From Liolophura sinensis (lineage: Eukaryota; Mollusca; Polyplacophora; Chitonida; Chitonidae): DNA of 60,000 nucleotides. The notes under the pieces were generated by a model, which did not search any database, was not told the DNA's origin, and was given only the letters and a program-made list of their open reading frames with translations. The DNA lies in assembly GCF_032854445.1 (NCBI RefSeq), contig NC_088295.1, forward strand, positions 13,071,385 to 13,131,384. The letters are read 5' to 3'. Positions 1 to 9,075 of the stretch are shown one piece after another; the stretch's first letter is position 1; every line of letters begins with the position of its first letter. The translations under genes were made by a program, and so were the position numbers.

Positions 1-40
1 CCATGGCCAGTCTGTGAGTAAGCAACCATAAAAATCTTGA

Positions 41-205
41 CACATTTCATTTTATTTATTCGATTGGTGTTTTACGCCGTTCTCAAGAATATTTCAATTA
101 TACGACGGCGGTCAGCATTATGGTGGGAGGAAGCCGGGCAGAACCCGGGCTAAATCCACGACCATCCGCACGTTGCTGTAGAACCTTCTCGCTTACGGTC
201 GTAAA
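41..205 (-). mobile_element. tRNA-derived SINE, 5'-truncated copy (family A)
   Basis: This is a minus-strand copy of a SINE family seen several times in the window. On the minus strand it ends with the conserved tail block CGTCGTATAA...TTGAGAACGGCGTAAAACACCAATCGAATAAATAAA-like sequence, preceded by a block with GGTCGTGGATTT and CCCGGGTTCTGCCCGGCTTCC. The same blocks recur near 3150-3250, 20955-21205 and 35950-36020. The tRNA-like head is missing, so the copy is truncated. It lies in an upstream intron of the adhesion receptor gene. Family membership is seen directly by comparing copies; its mollusc origin is inference. Confidence 0.75.
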
Positions 206-932
206 TCTTGACATAGGTTGACCATCAAAATTCAGAAAGCTACAAATCTAAAGTGCCGTTATTCATATTCGTTACATTAAGCTCTTTTCCAAACTCTGAT
301 GCATCAAGTTACAACCTCGGGCAACATTGTTTCGAATTCTTGAATTCGGCAAGCAGCGTGTCCAGCAGGATGATGTGATGGCATTAGGCCTACGCCTTGC
401 TTTTTTTAAGTCTCTTACTTCCGAAAATGTCCCACCCGTCATTGTGAGACTTGAAACCCATAGAATGTACCACTAACATCGAGGTCAAAATTTCAAATTT
501 ATTGATAAAACTTTAGGGTCTGTGAAAACAGTATTAACTGAAGATCGGATAACGTTATTTTGGCCGCGCGGGCTAATGGGATCGGTTGAATAAACCGAAA
601 CAATGATATTTAAAATTCGAATCCACCTCCCACTACTTACATCACTGTGTTAGTTAGGAGGTTTGCCAGATATATGGCGAGGTGCGGTGATTTCTTTTGG
701 ATTCTACTGGGTCAGTTTTCTGTCATCCATAAACCTCATTGGTGTCATATATGTGAAATATTTTAAGAACCAATGGAGTAAGCAAATAAATAAAATCAAT
801 TTGATTCATGCTGTCATTAGCGATCACTAATGACGGTTATTTTTACTCTGTACACATGTATATGCGTGTAACCGCAATGTGCAATAAGATACTGAGGATA
901 AGCCAAATTGTTGCTTGGATATTAACTCTCAG
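206..932. other. intronic sequence upstream of the GPS exon
   Basis: No exon with both splice sites and a GAIN-like translation could be supported here. The receptor's preceding exon should end shortly before a Cys-x-Phe-Trp type GPS start, and I could not place it with confidence. The stretch looks like ordinary AT-rich intron. Confidence 0.4.
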
Positions 933-1072
933 TTTCGCATTTTCCGAGGTCCAACGACTGGGGATGGTCCACAGAGGGTTGTTCTCTAGTGTCCCTGCAT
1001 CAGGGCTACGCTCTGTGTTCTTGTAATCACACGACAAACTTTGCCTTACTCATGCAGATCGTTCCCATTGAG
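933..1072 (+). other. GPS (GPCR proteolysis site) exon of the adhesion receptor
   Basis: The exon reads SNDWGWSTEGCSL...ALCSCNHTTNFALLM and ends IVPIE just before the donor at 1073 (GTAAGT). Trp-Ser-x-x-Gly-Cys, the Cys-x-Cys-Asn-His pair and the His-Thr cleavage bond (HT, within CNHTT) are all intact, so autoproteolysis is expected. The acceptor is most likely the AG at 931-932 after ATTAACTCTC. An alternative AG at 947-948 would shorten the exon by 16 nt. The exon ends in phase 0 and joins ISKTHSKALS of the TM1 exon. Confidence 0.9.
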
Positions 1073-4000
1073 GTAAGTTCATGGTGATGTGTGGCAAACA
1101 TGCATGTATATACAATGTTTGCAGTATGTAAGTCATATCGTGAGGGGGGGTCAACCATATTCACGAATTGGGACTAGTTTAGGTTCTGTCGAAATTTACC
1201 CAAGTTAGTTAGTGTGCTGTTAAGCTCCTTAATCGAGCTACTGGTCGTTTATAACTCTGGGACCACTTTCACAAAACTATATGCATTCAATTCGTGATAA
1301 CTTTTCTCAAATGACGAACAAGGCGGGATGATTTACGAGAAAAGTTACAAAATTGCTAACTAAGTTTTGTGAAGTGGGCCTTGGTCACATGAAAGGTTTC
1401 AGCCCTCCAATACGTCCTCTTATTTTCCAGATTTCAAAGACTCATTCCAAAGCGCTGAGCGTCATCACCTACGCTGGATGTGGCATTTCAATCGCCTCCT
1501 CCCTCCTCGCCCTGACAGTGTTCGTCGTACTTAGGTAAGCATTATGGGCCGGTTTCATGAAGCTCACTTAGCTAAGTAAACCCTTACTGCCATAACAACG
1601 TATGTTGTACAGAGCTAAAGGCAACTTAACACTAAGTAAGCTTCATGAAACCGGCCCTATAATTAATAATATCCCTAGTGTTTTCACATTCATATTCCTC
1701 ATGGTAGATCGATCTATCAACACTTTAGTGACCACTGTTTGAAACATTTGTATGTGCTCTTCTGTTTACCAATAGACTGTACACTCAAGACCGCACCTTC
1801 ATCCATATTAACCTGGTGGTGAGTCTACTGCTGCTGCAAGCGGTGTTCCTAGCAGGTGCCTCTCAGATACACACCAAGGTGAGATTTGGACCTATCAGAT
1901 GTACATCGAGTTGAGGTCTGGGCCTATCAGATACACATCATTGTGAGGTTTGGGTCTATCAGCGACGCATCAGTGTGAGGTTTGGGCGTATCAGATACAC
2001 AACCATGTTTTTTGGCGTATCAGATACGCATCAAACGGGCCGTTGGATCTTTCAGATACACAATATGGTGAGATTTGAGCCTATCCGATACGTATCAAGG
2101 TGAGGTTTGAGCCTATTAGATACACATCAAAGTGAAGTTTGAGCCTATCAGTTACACATCAAGGTTGGCTCTCCCAGACACACATCAATGTGAGGTTTGG
2201 GCCTGTCAGATACACATCAAGGTGACATTCGGGCCTATCAGATACTCATCAAGGTGAGGTTCAGGTCTATCAGATACACATCAAGGTGGCGATTGGACCT
2301 GTCAGATACACATCAAGGTGAGTCTCAGGTCTATCAGATACACATCAAGGTGGTGATTGGAGCTGTCAAGGTGAGGTTTGATTCTATCAAATGCTGTCGT
2401 ATCAGATACACATCAAGGTGATTTTTTAGCCTATCAGATACACATCAAGCTTGGGTCTCTCAAATACACATCAATGTGAGGTTTGGGCCTGCAAGATACA
2501 TATCAAGATGAGGTTTTGGCCTATCAGATACACATCATGGTGAGGTTAGAGCCCATCCGATACGTATCAAGGTGAGGTTTGAGCCTATGGGAGACACATC
2601 AAGGTGAGATTTAGTCCCATCAGATACACATCAAGGTGAGGTTTGGTTCTATCAAATGCACATCAACGTGACGGTTTGGCCTCTCAGATACACATCAAGG
2701 TGAGGTTAGAGCCCATGAGATACACGTCAAGGTGAGATTTAGGCCTATTAAATACACACCAAGGTGAGGTTTAGGCTAATTAGATACGCATTAAGGTGAG
2801 ATCGAGCCTCTCAGATCCACATCAGCGCGAGGTTTGAGCATCTCAGATATACATCTAGACGAGGTTTGGGTTACTCAGATACGAAGGAAGGTCAAATTTG
2901 CTCATCTATGAGATTTGAACCTCCAGAATCACATTTATTTACTTGTTTGATTGGTTTTTGTGACACACTCGAGTATAGTTCACCCGCATGAAGTTGATCA
3001 AAACTCTGCATGGGTAACCACTGCTCCTCGTACCTGCTCCTCGTAATTCTCCTGGTATAAGGCCGCAGTTGATCTCGCGGGGCTAGATTCGAAACTCATA
3101 CTCTTGTCGTGGTTTGGTAAAAACCTGTCTTTGAGTTTACACAAGCGAAGTGCTTGCTCGATGTCCTCCCACCATAATACTGGCCACCGTCGTATAAGCG
3201 AAATTTTCTTGAGCACCGCGTACTCACCAATCAAATAAAATAAATAAATAAACTGAATGATATTGTACAGACTTTCACATTACCACTGCTTGACTGGTTT
3301 CTTTGCCTGTCCAGGACACGTGCACTTCTGTGTCTGTGTGTCTGCACTACCTGTCATTAGCCGTGTTCTGCTGGATGCTTGTGGAAGGTATTCACCTCTA
3401 TCGTCAGGTCGTTCAAGTATTCGGCAGTGCTTGCCACAAGAAGATCTACGCTGCCATTGGCTATGGTAAGTTTTCATACAATGAAAATACAATGCCATAA
3501 CAAATGCCGTAATAGTTTAAAATGAAAGATTTATAGAATATTCTATGCTCTAGCAAGTTGCCATGAACACCAATTTAGGATATTTTCAATCGGTACAATT
3601 CTACATTTACATATTTGAAATGTATGTATGTATGATTGGGGTTTAGCGTCGTGCTTAATGTTTTTTGAGTCATGTGACGACGAGCAATTATTGGGCGTGT
3701 ATATATACTGTATATTGCGTCTTCGTGTGGCAGGGCGAGTCCATGCCGCTAAAGGGGGTGCCACCACTAAAGTATCATGTCGAAGACACGAAACATAACA
3801 CCCGCCCAGTCACATAATACTGGCACTGGGCTAACCAGCCATATTCCTCACCTCTGAGTGCTGGGTGCCAAGCGAGGCAGCAGCAACCGTTTTCTAAGTC
3901 TTTGGTATGACCTCACCTGGGTTTGACCTCGGGGTCTTCAGACTTCGAGGTAGACACTGTAACCATTAGGTCACTAAAGCGATCCCATATTTGAAATGAA

Positions 4001-7000
4001 AAGCACAACTAAGTTAACAAATGACTGACATGGCTATCTTCACAGTACTGCCGGCATGTATTGTTGGCGTGGCAGCGGTGGTTCGCTCGGGTGGATACTC
4101 AGACCCCGACCGCACCAGGTATGGTGTATATTACAAAAAAAAAACATTAAATGGAAGTGCATATCAGATGAAAGAACATAAATAGCATGAAAATAATTCG
4201 GTTTATTTTTTATTTAGAATTTTTCCAGCCGAGTATAACGGTTTCAGTGACGTCACCGCCATATTTTTGCTCTAAATAGTTCGTTTCAAGGTTGATTCGG
4301 GGAGTGCATTCATACATCTAGATGTATATGCTTTTAAAACGATGAAATCAAGCGGTGTGCGTGTGTTAAGTGAGAAAAACCTAATGTGACGTCACTGATC
4401 CCAGATGCATTTTTCTGGGTTAAAAATTATTAAAAAGTAAATCCACCTATTTTTGTGAACAGTTTTCAATGGGCTTTCATCGGACGTATACTTCGTGATA
4501 GTATTTCCTTTGCCTTTAAGATACTAAACCTTGTTCATACTTAAGGCTAACGTTTCCGTTTTATGTACAGACCTATTAGGCTATTGAGTTGGAATGATCG
4601 TTTTAAAATGACTGATGCTACCGAAATTTCGAAATTAATGCTTATATTCTGCATTAATATATGCAGGCATGATTAACGTTGATTTCTCGGTCTACATTGT
4701 CCACATTACCTGATGATAATGATTATACGATATCACGAAACTCCAGGTCAGTGACTCTCTTCATGTCACAAGTAACAATCCTCCAAGACAATCATGCCTT
4801 AAAGTATTGTCCACGTTCCAGAAGGATAGAGGAGTTCGGAAATGACAGGCGTCGTACTGTTTGCCATTCCACTCTGAGTATGGATTCTTTGTAATCAACT
4901 CCTCTACAGAAAGCAAGGAAACTTTATGAAACTCACAGATTTTATAGCTGACCCTTTTAAAATGTGTGGCGCATCTTCGAAATGTATTCCCAATCTTTTT
5001 TTTTTTCTTATTTTTACCGGTTCTGAACTTGGCCAATTTCTTGTCTGTTTTTAGCATGTTATTTTAGTACGGATGTAATCAGCTCCTCCTATGTACAAAA
5101 AGGCAGTTTAGACTTTTTCAGAACGTCTACGGTATTGTGTGTTTGTTCTCCTTATCATTTTCCTCCAGTGTACATATGCCTTTTATCCCCGTTCAAAAAT
5201 CAATGCCCCGTTGAATGGCGTCCTCGGTCTTCTGATCATATAAGTGAAACTTCCTGCTCATCCCGTTAAACAATCGTCAAAAAGATTAAAAAAAAACCTT
5301 TATCTTGTGGTTAAATCCAGCCTTTGTTTTGTACTCCTATTCTTTATTTTAATCAAAATTTAACGCCCATGGCCCAGTTGTTCGAAAATGTATTAGCTAA
5401 TTACTGTTTGGTATCAGGTCATGTTTGATATTTAAATGTAGCCACACTCAGCACCCAATGCACTGCTTCAAAATCAGAGTATAACAGCAGCAGTTTTAGT
5501 TCATATTTAATGTAATTTTACGCAGTTTGTTTACGCTAAGTACAAAGTTGAAGAATTGGTTAAAGTTAAATCTGGGATTAAGTTTTAAACCAGTTTTGAA
5601 CAACCGGCCCATATGTCTTCATTACTGCATTACATCTGTAAACCTTTGCCTGTTGTTCGTTTTCTTACAGCTGTTGGCTTTCAATGGATCATTACTTTCA
5701 CTGGGCCTTTATCGGACCAGCCATCCTTATCATAGTGGTAAGTTGTACAATGTTTAGATGTAGTAAATTCTGTTTGTACATGACTTACGTGTAAATGTAA
5801 GTGCTGTGAGTGTCACGCCAGTGTTACAAAGAAATTCGGTAAATTTGATAACTATTCCAGTACCGGTATAAAATATAGTACAGAATAAGTCATTTGGCAA
5901 CTATCGCATTAGATGCGCACAACATTCTCAGGCTGAATGGATTGATTGTGCGATGTGACTTGGGGATTGGAAGGACAAAGTGTATTCCATATGAACAGAG
6001 GCCCTGTATATAGTATATAACGTGATTTCAATATATTGACTTACATGAATCCTCATTTAATGTCAGCAGTGCTGGTTGAGGAATCTATTCTGGAAAGTAC
6101 TGCACATGCAACATAATATTTGTGTGTTTTCTGGTGTTTGTCTGTCCTTAACTGAGTCATTTTGTTTCTTGCCCTTCCTTAGGTGAATATTGTAATCACA
6201 GGTCAGGTGTTGAGGATAGTCGTGTCTGCTGCGCATGTCACAAAACAACAGTCAGCAGTCCAGTAAGTACGGAATAATGCTAACTTGGTGTTTCATTACT
6301 GATTTCATTTTTATTTTTTAAACATTGATATGAATTATCTAATTCATTTTGCGTGTGGATTATGTAGATAAAACCGTCAATTTTGTTTTATAGGGTGGCC
6401 GGTAAGGGTCTTTTAGTGCTGGCTCCAATCACTGGATTGACATGGGCGTTCGCCTTCATGGCAGTTTCCAAGGAAACTGTAGTATTTCAGTACTTATTTG
6501 CCATCTTCAATTCTCTGCAGGTAAGTTTGTTTATTTTTCCTTTTTAAATAAAATCCACTGTTCTGGTCCAATCACTTAGTGATTCTTAATGATTTGTCTT
6601 TTCACTGGGAATATAAATTTAGTATTGTAAGAAAAAGCTCAGTTTAACAAATAAATCCAATAGGAGAATTTCTAGTTTGGGCCTTACCAGATGGCAACGT
6701 CCATGTGTGCTACGCTTGATGTCGTCGCTGTATGTCAGTGAATTATGACGTGGGTATACACAATATAACAATTATCTACAAACGTTCACATTATAGAATT
6801 ACCTTAAAAATTCATTGAACAAGTGTTTTAGGAAATACACGCAATGGATTTAGGATATTATGAATTATTGTATAAACATACACATTTTAAAATGTATTGA
6901 TTTGTCTCGCTCTGTCGAGGATCTCAGTGATCTCATAAGGCGGAATCTCGACACTCTCGTCTGAAGTACTGTTTAACCATTTTAAAGTGTGTAGGTAGTT

Positions 7001-8095
7001 CAGGGCTTAAAGGTATGTGTTTATTCAGTTTTACACATAATTCAAACAGATCGACATGAATGAATGGACTTTTTATTGTCTCTCTTTTTAAAGACAAACG
7101 TGTTAATTAAAGACTATTTGTCTTTTATCAGGGGTTGTTCGTCTTTCTGATTCACTGTGTTTTCAACTCTGAGGTAAGTGTTTCATCCTGCGTGTGTCTT
7201 TATATGACTACCCGTGCGAACTATTTACATGTACCAGTAAGCTCTGGTCACCTTCAAGTAGCACCTCCGGCTAAAGATATACTTTCATATGCTTCCTTTG
7301 TTCTCAGGTTCGTAACACATGGAACTTGTGGATATCAAAGAAAGTTCCCAGAAGAAATTTGGATTCCTCAAGCTTCGGGAAGGTAGGGCAACTTCTGGGG
7401 AGCTATGTTTGATCAACAGAAATCTATATAAAACGTGTGAAAATTAGTGTATACGATAGCACCAGCACCAGCTTTTGTTGATATTGGCTTGTCAAAGTTA
7501 TCTCCCTTTTACCATGGTAACTCGTTCGGGACGAGCGCCCAACGCAAATCGTGATAGAAATGCGTTTGATTCATTACCAAAACATTACATGATCATTGAT
7601 TGCCGATTTACTGAATCGTTACAGAACCGAAAAGCGCCAGGATCAAGTCAAGATACGATCGACAAAGTCCGACTTCACGTGATAGATTTGCCACGAAGTT
7701 CGGTTGACCCCGGGACCTCGGGGATCCCTAAACAAATTGCCTCCGGTATATGAACGTGCATTTGAAACCATATCCCATATTTCTGATAAAATACTACATT
7801 CAAATTCTGAGTTAAAGTCATACATCGAGGTGATTTGAGTATTATTTTGATCAGAGGTAATTTCATTATTTAACGCCATAATCATTTGATAATACTTAAG
7901 CTAGACCGATAATGAACATTATATGTTTGAATTGGTTGCATTTGTGATCGCGCATTTTAAGAGTTCAGCCAAATTCATCAATCAAGTTAAGCTTTTTTCA
8001 TTGGCTGCATATTTTATTTCTCCATACTCTCATCGGTAATGCCATTTGCAATGTTGAAATTTATAAAAGTCATTGTTTATGCTTTATTTCAGTGA
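933..8095 (+). CDS. adhesion GPCR, 3' half (GPS motif plus 7TM domain), ADGRD-like; 10 coding exons plus stop exon
   Basis: This is the partial gene of an adhesion-class (family B2) seven-transmembrane receptor, a plasma-membrane protein that cleaves itself at the GPS and signals through G proteins when its tethered Stachel peptide is exposed. Exons are 933-1072 (GPS), 1431-1534 (TM1), 1776-1878 (TM2), 3315-3465 (TM3), 4046-4118 (TM4), 5671-5737 (TM5 start), 6183-6262 (TM5 end), 6394-6520 (TM6), 7132-7173 and 7308-7382 (TM7 and tail), and 8093 onward. Every junction is AG/GT and all phases join in one open frame. Visible hallmarks are CSCNHTTNFALLM in the GPS, AGCGIS in TM1, FCWMLVEGIHLY in TM3, CWLS before TM5, GLTWAF in TM6 and GLFVFLIHCVFNSEVR in TM7. 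The Stachel TTNFALLMQIVPIE most resembles vertebrate ADGRD1 (from memory), so group V is my best assignment. If 7382 joins 8093, the stop is immediate and the tail is only about 25 residues. The N-terminal part is outside the window. The class is near certain; the subfamily is not. Confidence 0.93.
1259..1380. mobile_element. foldback MITE-like element before the TM1 exon
   Basis: Terminal inverted repeats GGGACCACTTTCACAAAACT (1259-1278) and AAGTTTTGTGAAGTGGGCC (1362-1380) pair with one gap and one mismatch. An inner pair, GATAACTTTTCTC and GAGAAAAGTTAC, also folds. At about 120 bp and non-coding, it fits a non-autonomous foldback element. It ends about 50 nt before the TM1 exon acceptor, so it may overlap the branch-point region. 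Confidence 0.75.
1543..1661. mobile_element. foldback MITE-like element after the TM1 exon
   Basis: Near-perfect terminal inverted repeats of about 29 bp: TATGGGCCGGTTTCATGAAG at the left end, and CTTCATGAAACCGGCCCTATA at the right (1641-1661). It begins 8 nt after the TM1 exon donor GTAAGC. The sequence differs from the element at 1259-1380, so this is a separate family. The TTCATGAA and GGCCGGTTTC core is, from memory, common in mollusc foldback repeats. Confidence 0.8.
1861..2895 (+). repeat. 32-bp minisatellite derived from the TM2 exon / intron junction
   Basis: About 30 degenerate head-to-tail copies of a 32-bp unit (ATCAGATACACATCAAGGTG followed by AGGTTTGGGCCT). The first unit is the last 18 coding bases of the TM2 exon (TCTCAGATACACACCAAG) plus the first 14 bases of the intron (GTGAGATTTGGACC). 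The splice donor AAG|GTGAG is therefore copied many times inside the intron, about a dozen times intact. Copies decay toward the distal end, near 2800-2895. Short open frames inside it are by-products of the repeat. Confidence 0.93.
2938..2990 (-). mobile_element. SINE tail fragment (family A), minus orientation
   Basis: ATTTATTTACTTGTTTGATTGG and the following ACTCGAGTATAGTTCAC correspond loosely to the reverse complement of the family A 3' tail. It is short and diverged. It faces the plus-strand SINE that begins just after it. Confidence 0.4.
3000..3255 (+). mobile_element. tRNA-derived SINE, plus orientation (tail shared with family A)
   Basis: The 3' part reads TCCTCCCACCATAATACTGG, then CCACCGTCGTATAAGCGAAA and CACCAATCAAATAAAATAAATAAATAAA, which is the family A tail. 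The upstream part contains a pol III B-box-like AGATTCGAAACTC. The middle (CTTGTCGTGGTTTGG) differs from the other copies, so it may be a subfamily with another body. It lies in the intron between the TM2 and TM3 exons. Confidence 0.7.
3629..3985 (-). mobile_element. tRNA-derived SINE, family B, nearly full length
   Basis: On the plus strand it starts GATTGGGGTTTAGCGTCGTG, continues with AGTCATGTGACGACGAGC and ends in a tRNA-like head. On the minus strand the head has an A-box-like TTAGTGACCTAATGG and a B-box-like CGAGGTCAAACCC. The same family without the head recurs at 13980-14215 (GGGGTCTAACGTCGTACTTA, CAGTCATATGACGACGAAGG). It lies within the intron between the TM3 and TM4 exons. Confidence 0.75.
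4119..5365. other. intron between TM4 and TM5 exons
   Basis: AT-rich intron with no coding signal. It holds two perfect CRE palindromes TGACGTCA (4248-4255 and 4387-4394), both inside an inverted 13-bp TCAGTGACGTCAC. Nothing else is recognisable before the foldback element at 5366. Confidence 0.5.
5366..5615. mobile_element. foldback MITE-like element before the TM5 exon
   Basis: The left arm CCATGGCCCAGTTGTTCGAA (from 5367) pairs with the right arm TTTTGAACAACCGGCCCATA (about 5594-5613), with a few mismatches and gaps. It is about 250 bp long with no coding capacity. It ends about 55 nt before the acceptor at 5670, close to a functional splice site like the element before the TM1 exon. Confidence 0.7.
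6521..7131. other. intron between TM6 and TM7 exons
   Basis: Ordinary AT-rich intron with donor GTAAGT and acceptor TTTTATCAG. I see no repeat or extra exon in it. Confidence 0.5.
7383..8092. other. last intron of the adhesion receptor gene
   Basis: It runs from donor GTAGGG to acceptor TATTTCAG. It contains AAAGTTATCTCCCTTTTACC near 7494-7513, a motif that from memory is frequent in mollusc dispersed repeats, followed by a 93-codon open frame (7475-7753) with no recognisable protein. I treat that frame as repeat or intron sequence, not an exon. Confidence 0.45.
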
Positions 8096-8234
8096 GCTGT
8101 AAGAGCATGGACCGGGTTGAATCCAAGGACAGTCACAGAGAACCAGTTCATTCTCATCCGAGTCCATCTGTAGCATGGACAATGTGAAACCCTGCTGTAA
8201 CATGACTCAGCAAAAAAGACTTGCGCTTTGATCA

Positions 8235-8530
8235 AGCTCCATGTTTTGGCGTTGTAGTCGTTGTTATGGTTAATGCCATGACATAGTAATCGTTGTTTTG
8301 TTCATTTTGTTGACACTGTAGTGGTTATTTCGTGCACTGTCGTGACGGTCGTTGTGGTCGTTGATTTGTCAATAGCTTTGACGTTGTAGTCATGGTTTTG
8401 TTCGCTGTCTTGACGTTGTAGTCGTTGTTTAGTTCATTGCCGTGGTGTTGTGCAGGGGTTGTCTTGTCAGTTGCCCTCACATTGTTTTGTTCAGTTTCTT
8501 GACATAGTAGCGTTGTTTCATATTTGCCAA
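8235..8530 (+). repeat. degenerate 32-33 bp minisatellite in the 3' UTR region
   Basis: GACGTTGTAGTCATGGTTTT and GACGTTGTAGTCGTTGTTTA start adjacent units of about 32 bp, and similar TTGTTCATT, CTTGACGTTG and GTAGTCGTTG blocks repeat across the interval. Copies are strongly diverged. It is unrelated in sequence to the 32-bp array at 1861-2895. Confidence 0.7.
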
Positions 8531-8783
8531 TGTCTCTTATGGTGCCTTTTACCAACTATTCGGTCACTGTAAATCCCTGTTATGTAAGATTAATTTTCTT
8601 GATATTTCTGGTATAAAGTATTCTTTAGTTTATATTTATTAAGTCGTACACATATACCATTGCAACATGCATGTGTAAACTCCATGTTGGTTTCGAAATT
8701 CAAATAGTAAGATCATTTTGTATAGTATAGCATAGATACTGCTGCAGAAGCAAGTGACTTCTTGTCCCAAGATATTTGGCAAA

Positions 8784-8806
8784 GGGGGTGGGGGGGGGGG
8801 GGGGTG
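8784..8806 (+). repeat. poly-G tract
   Basis: An almost pure run of G (GGGGGTGG followed by more than ten G) in the probable 3' UTR. Runs like this are prone to length error in assemblies and could form a quadruplex in RNA. Confidence 0.85.
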
Positions 8807-9052
8807 CTGAGGTAGCCATGAGATCTGTAACGTACTGTCGGTCTTGATTTCCAGTTTCCAGCTACTGTGGCTACTTTAGTGTTCCGGGCTAGTATGTCTA
8901 GTGAGTCGTAAACATATTAGGGAGCAGAATCATGTGGACACAATAGGGCTTTGATTACTACATTAGTAGTAAAATGCGTTTCTTAAAGGTGTTTTTTTTG
9001 TAAAAATTTTCATTAAAACCTTACATTCGAATATTACATGTATCATGCGAAC

Positions 9053-9058
9053 AATAAA
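9053..9058 (+). terminator. putative polyadenylation signal
   Basis: AATAAA on the plus strand about 960 nt after the stop codon. It is the first canonical hexamer after the terminal acceptor. No transcript data support it. Confidence 0.4.
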
Positions 9059-9075
9059 ACACAATCATGTGTTGG

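Larger units (their letters stand above)
8096..9075 (+). other. probable 3' UTR of the adhesion receptor
   Basis: After the acceptor at 8092 the joined frame meets TGA at once, so this stretch should be 3' UTR. The first AATAAA downstream is at 9053-9058, which gives a UTR of about 1 kb. It contains a decayed minisatellite and a poly-G tract. An alternative frame of the exon (SCKSMDRVESKD...) is open for about 31 codons but would require a different donor. Confidence 0.5.

Noticed and set aside
1-22. Possible 3' end of an upstream receptor exon (CCATGGCCAGTCT followed by GTGAGTAAG).
   Set aside because: A good donor-like sequence, but only 13 bases are visible before it, the frame cannot be checked, and an alternative GTAAG overlaps.
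660-725. Possible exon with Cys-Gly-Asp-Phe-Phe-Trp, resembling the start of a GPS motif.
   Set aside because: No donor in a phase that joins the GPS exon, and the upstream acceptor puts a stop in the needed frame or relies on a weak site.
2197-2421. 74-codon open frame (SDTHQG repeats).
   Set aside because: Translation of the 32-bp minisatellite.
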